NCBI GenBank assembly: GCA_030044325.1
Contig: JASHWA010000281.1
Span: forward strand, 1-5,340
Length of the DNA stretch: 5,340 nt
DNA from: Bryobacteraceae bacterium
GTDB lineage: Bacteria > Acidobacteriota > Terriglobia > Bryobacterales > Bryobacteraceae
Reading direction: 5' to 3'
Position 1 is the stretch's first letter. Each line of letters opens with the position of its first letter. The translations under genes and the position numbers were made by a program. Positions 4,507-5,340 of the stretch are shown here, piece by piece. The notes under the pieces were generated by a model. That model was given only the letters and a program-made list of their open reading frames with translations, ran no database searches and had not been told where the DNA came from.

Positions 4507-5340
4507 TCACTCCTGGCGCAGCGCCGTGGACGCGTCGATGCGCAGCACGCGGCGCGCCGGGATCAGGCACGCGAGAATCGAAATCGCGATCAACCCCGCG
4601 ACGGTCCATACATAAGTCGCGAAGCCGGCCGAGCCGTACAGCACCTGGGAAAGCAGGCGCAGCGCGAAAATCGAAAGCACGATTCCCACCGCGCCGCTCG
4701 CCGCGACCAGAAGCATGGTTCGCGTGAGCAGCAGCGCGAGAACGCTCGAAGCGCGCGCGCCCAGCGCCATGCGGATGCCGATTTCGCGCGTGCGCTGCAC
4801 CACCGCGTAAGCGAGCAGCCCGTACAGTCCCAGGATGCACAGCAGCGCCGCAAGACCGCCCATCATGCTCAACGCGGCGGTCGATTTGCGCAGCGGCATC
4901 AGGGGAAAATCGACCAGCTCGGACACCGGGCGCGCTTCGAAAATCGGCAGATCGGGATTGAGCTCGGCGACCATCCGCCGCGCGTCGTTGAGCGCTTCGC
5001 TGTTGTTGTAGCGCGTGCGCATCACCAGCGTCGCCGAGCTGTTATACGACTGCTCGAGCGGATCCCACACGGCGGGCGTGAGCGGCTCGCTGATCCACTG
5101 GTATCGTCCGGCTTCGGCCACGCCGACGATTTCGAGCCAGTCGCCATTGCGTCCGAAGCGGATGCGGCGGCCGATGGGATTTTCGCCGGGCAGATATTTT
5201 CCAGCGAGCGTCTCGTTGACAATCACCACTTTCGCCGCGCCTTTGCGATCGTGATCGTCGAAATCGCGGCCTGCGACCAGGCGCGTTCCGATCGCGCGGA
5301 AATATCCGGGGCCGCACTCATAATGGAACGCCGCGGGAAC
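4507..5340 (-). CDS. MacB-like/ADOP ABC transporter permease, C-terminal part (5' end outside window)
   Basis: The frame is open from the right edge to the TGA at 4507-4509, giving the last 277 residues. The visible N-terminal part belongs to a MacB-type periplasmic core domain: PGYFRAIGTRLVAGRDF, VVIVNETLAGKYLPGENP and IGRRIRFG, then a segment around GVAEAGRYQW. It is followed by an FtsX permease domain. This has a transmembrane helix at about residues 155-180, the cytoplasmic RTREIGIRMALGA motif (184-196), helices at about 201-227 and 243-261, and the ending ARRVLRIDASTALRQE. This architecture and wording are typical of the acidobacterial duplicated orphan permease family, inner-membrane proteins often lacking an adjacent ATPase gene and thought to act in efflux or lipoprotein/envelope export like MacB. 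Substrate and ATPase partner are not visible. The gene converges on the LpxA homologue with an 86-base gap, so the two are not in one operon. Confidence 0.88.
   Translation of the reverse strand, partial: VPAAFHYECGPGYFRAIGTRLVAGRDFDDHDRKGAAKVVIVNETLAGKYLPGENPIGRRIRFGRNGDWLEIVGVAEAGRYQWISEPLTPAVWDPLEQSYNSSATLVMRTRYNNSEALNDARRMVAELNPDLPIFEARPVSELVDFPLMPLRKSTAALSMMGGLAALLCILGLYGLLAYAVVQRTREIGIRMALGARASSVLALLLTRTMLLVAASGAVGIVLSIFALRLLSQVLYGSAGFATYVWTVAGLIAISILACLIPARRVLRIDASTALRQE

Overview
The window comes from a GC-rich bacterial chromosome with small genes packed on both strands. The best lineage clue is the permease at the right end. It has the periplasmic-core/FtsX layout and the RTREIGIRMALGA-type motif of the MacB-like 'duplicated orphan permeases' that are greatly expanded in Acidobacteriota. 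Lipid A-related genes indicate a Gram-negative, double-membrane cell. An acidobacterium, possibly of the Solibacter/Bryobacter type, is my inference; there is no rRNA or marker gene to prove it.

Layout, left to right. (1) Bases 1-304, + strand: the last ~100 residues of a radical SAM/SPASM enzyme, ending in an unusual His/Cys-rich tail. (2) 335-958, +: an outer-membrane-type acyloxyacyl hydrolase (PagL / lipid A 3-O-deacylase family), probably co-transcribed with the gene before it. (3) 940-1185, -: a small two-helix membrane protein that overlaps the deacylase tail to tail. (4) 1186-1249: a compact divergent control region with two -10 boxes on opposite strands and a perfect 7-bp inverted repeat between them. 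(5) 1250-1462, +: a second small two-helix membrane protein. (6) 1406-2422, -: a secreted GDPD-superfamily (AIM6-like) phosphodiesterase whose C-terminal tail overlaps the previous gene. (7) 2451-3638, +: a complete thiolase with all catalytic residues. (8) 3635-4420, +: an LpxA-type acyltransferase that starts inside the thiolase stop codon (GTGA overlap). (9) 4507-5340, -: the C-terminal part of the orphan ABC permease, running off the right edge. There is no gene-free stretch over 300 bases, and I saw no tRNA, rRNA, insertion sequence or CRISPR array.

Working together: the thiolase and the LpxA homologue form a translationally coupled pair. The PagL-like deacylase and the secreted phosphodiesterase also belong to lipid-active families, so four of the seven recognisable products plausibly touch acyl chains or lipid head groups. 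This is suggestive of envelope-lipid handling but is not proof of a dedicated pathway. The observations most worth following are the divergent promoter/operator with a predicted leaderless GTG start, the LpxA homologue lacking one conserved active-site-region histidine, and the PagL homologue with Asp in place of the catalytic Glu.
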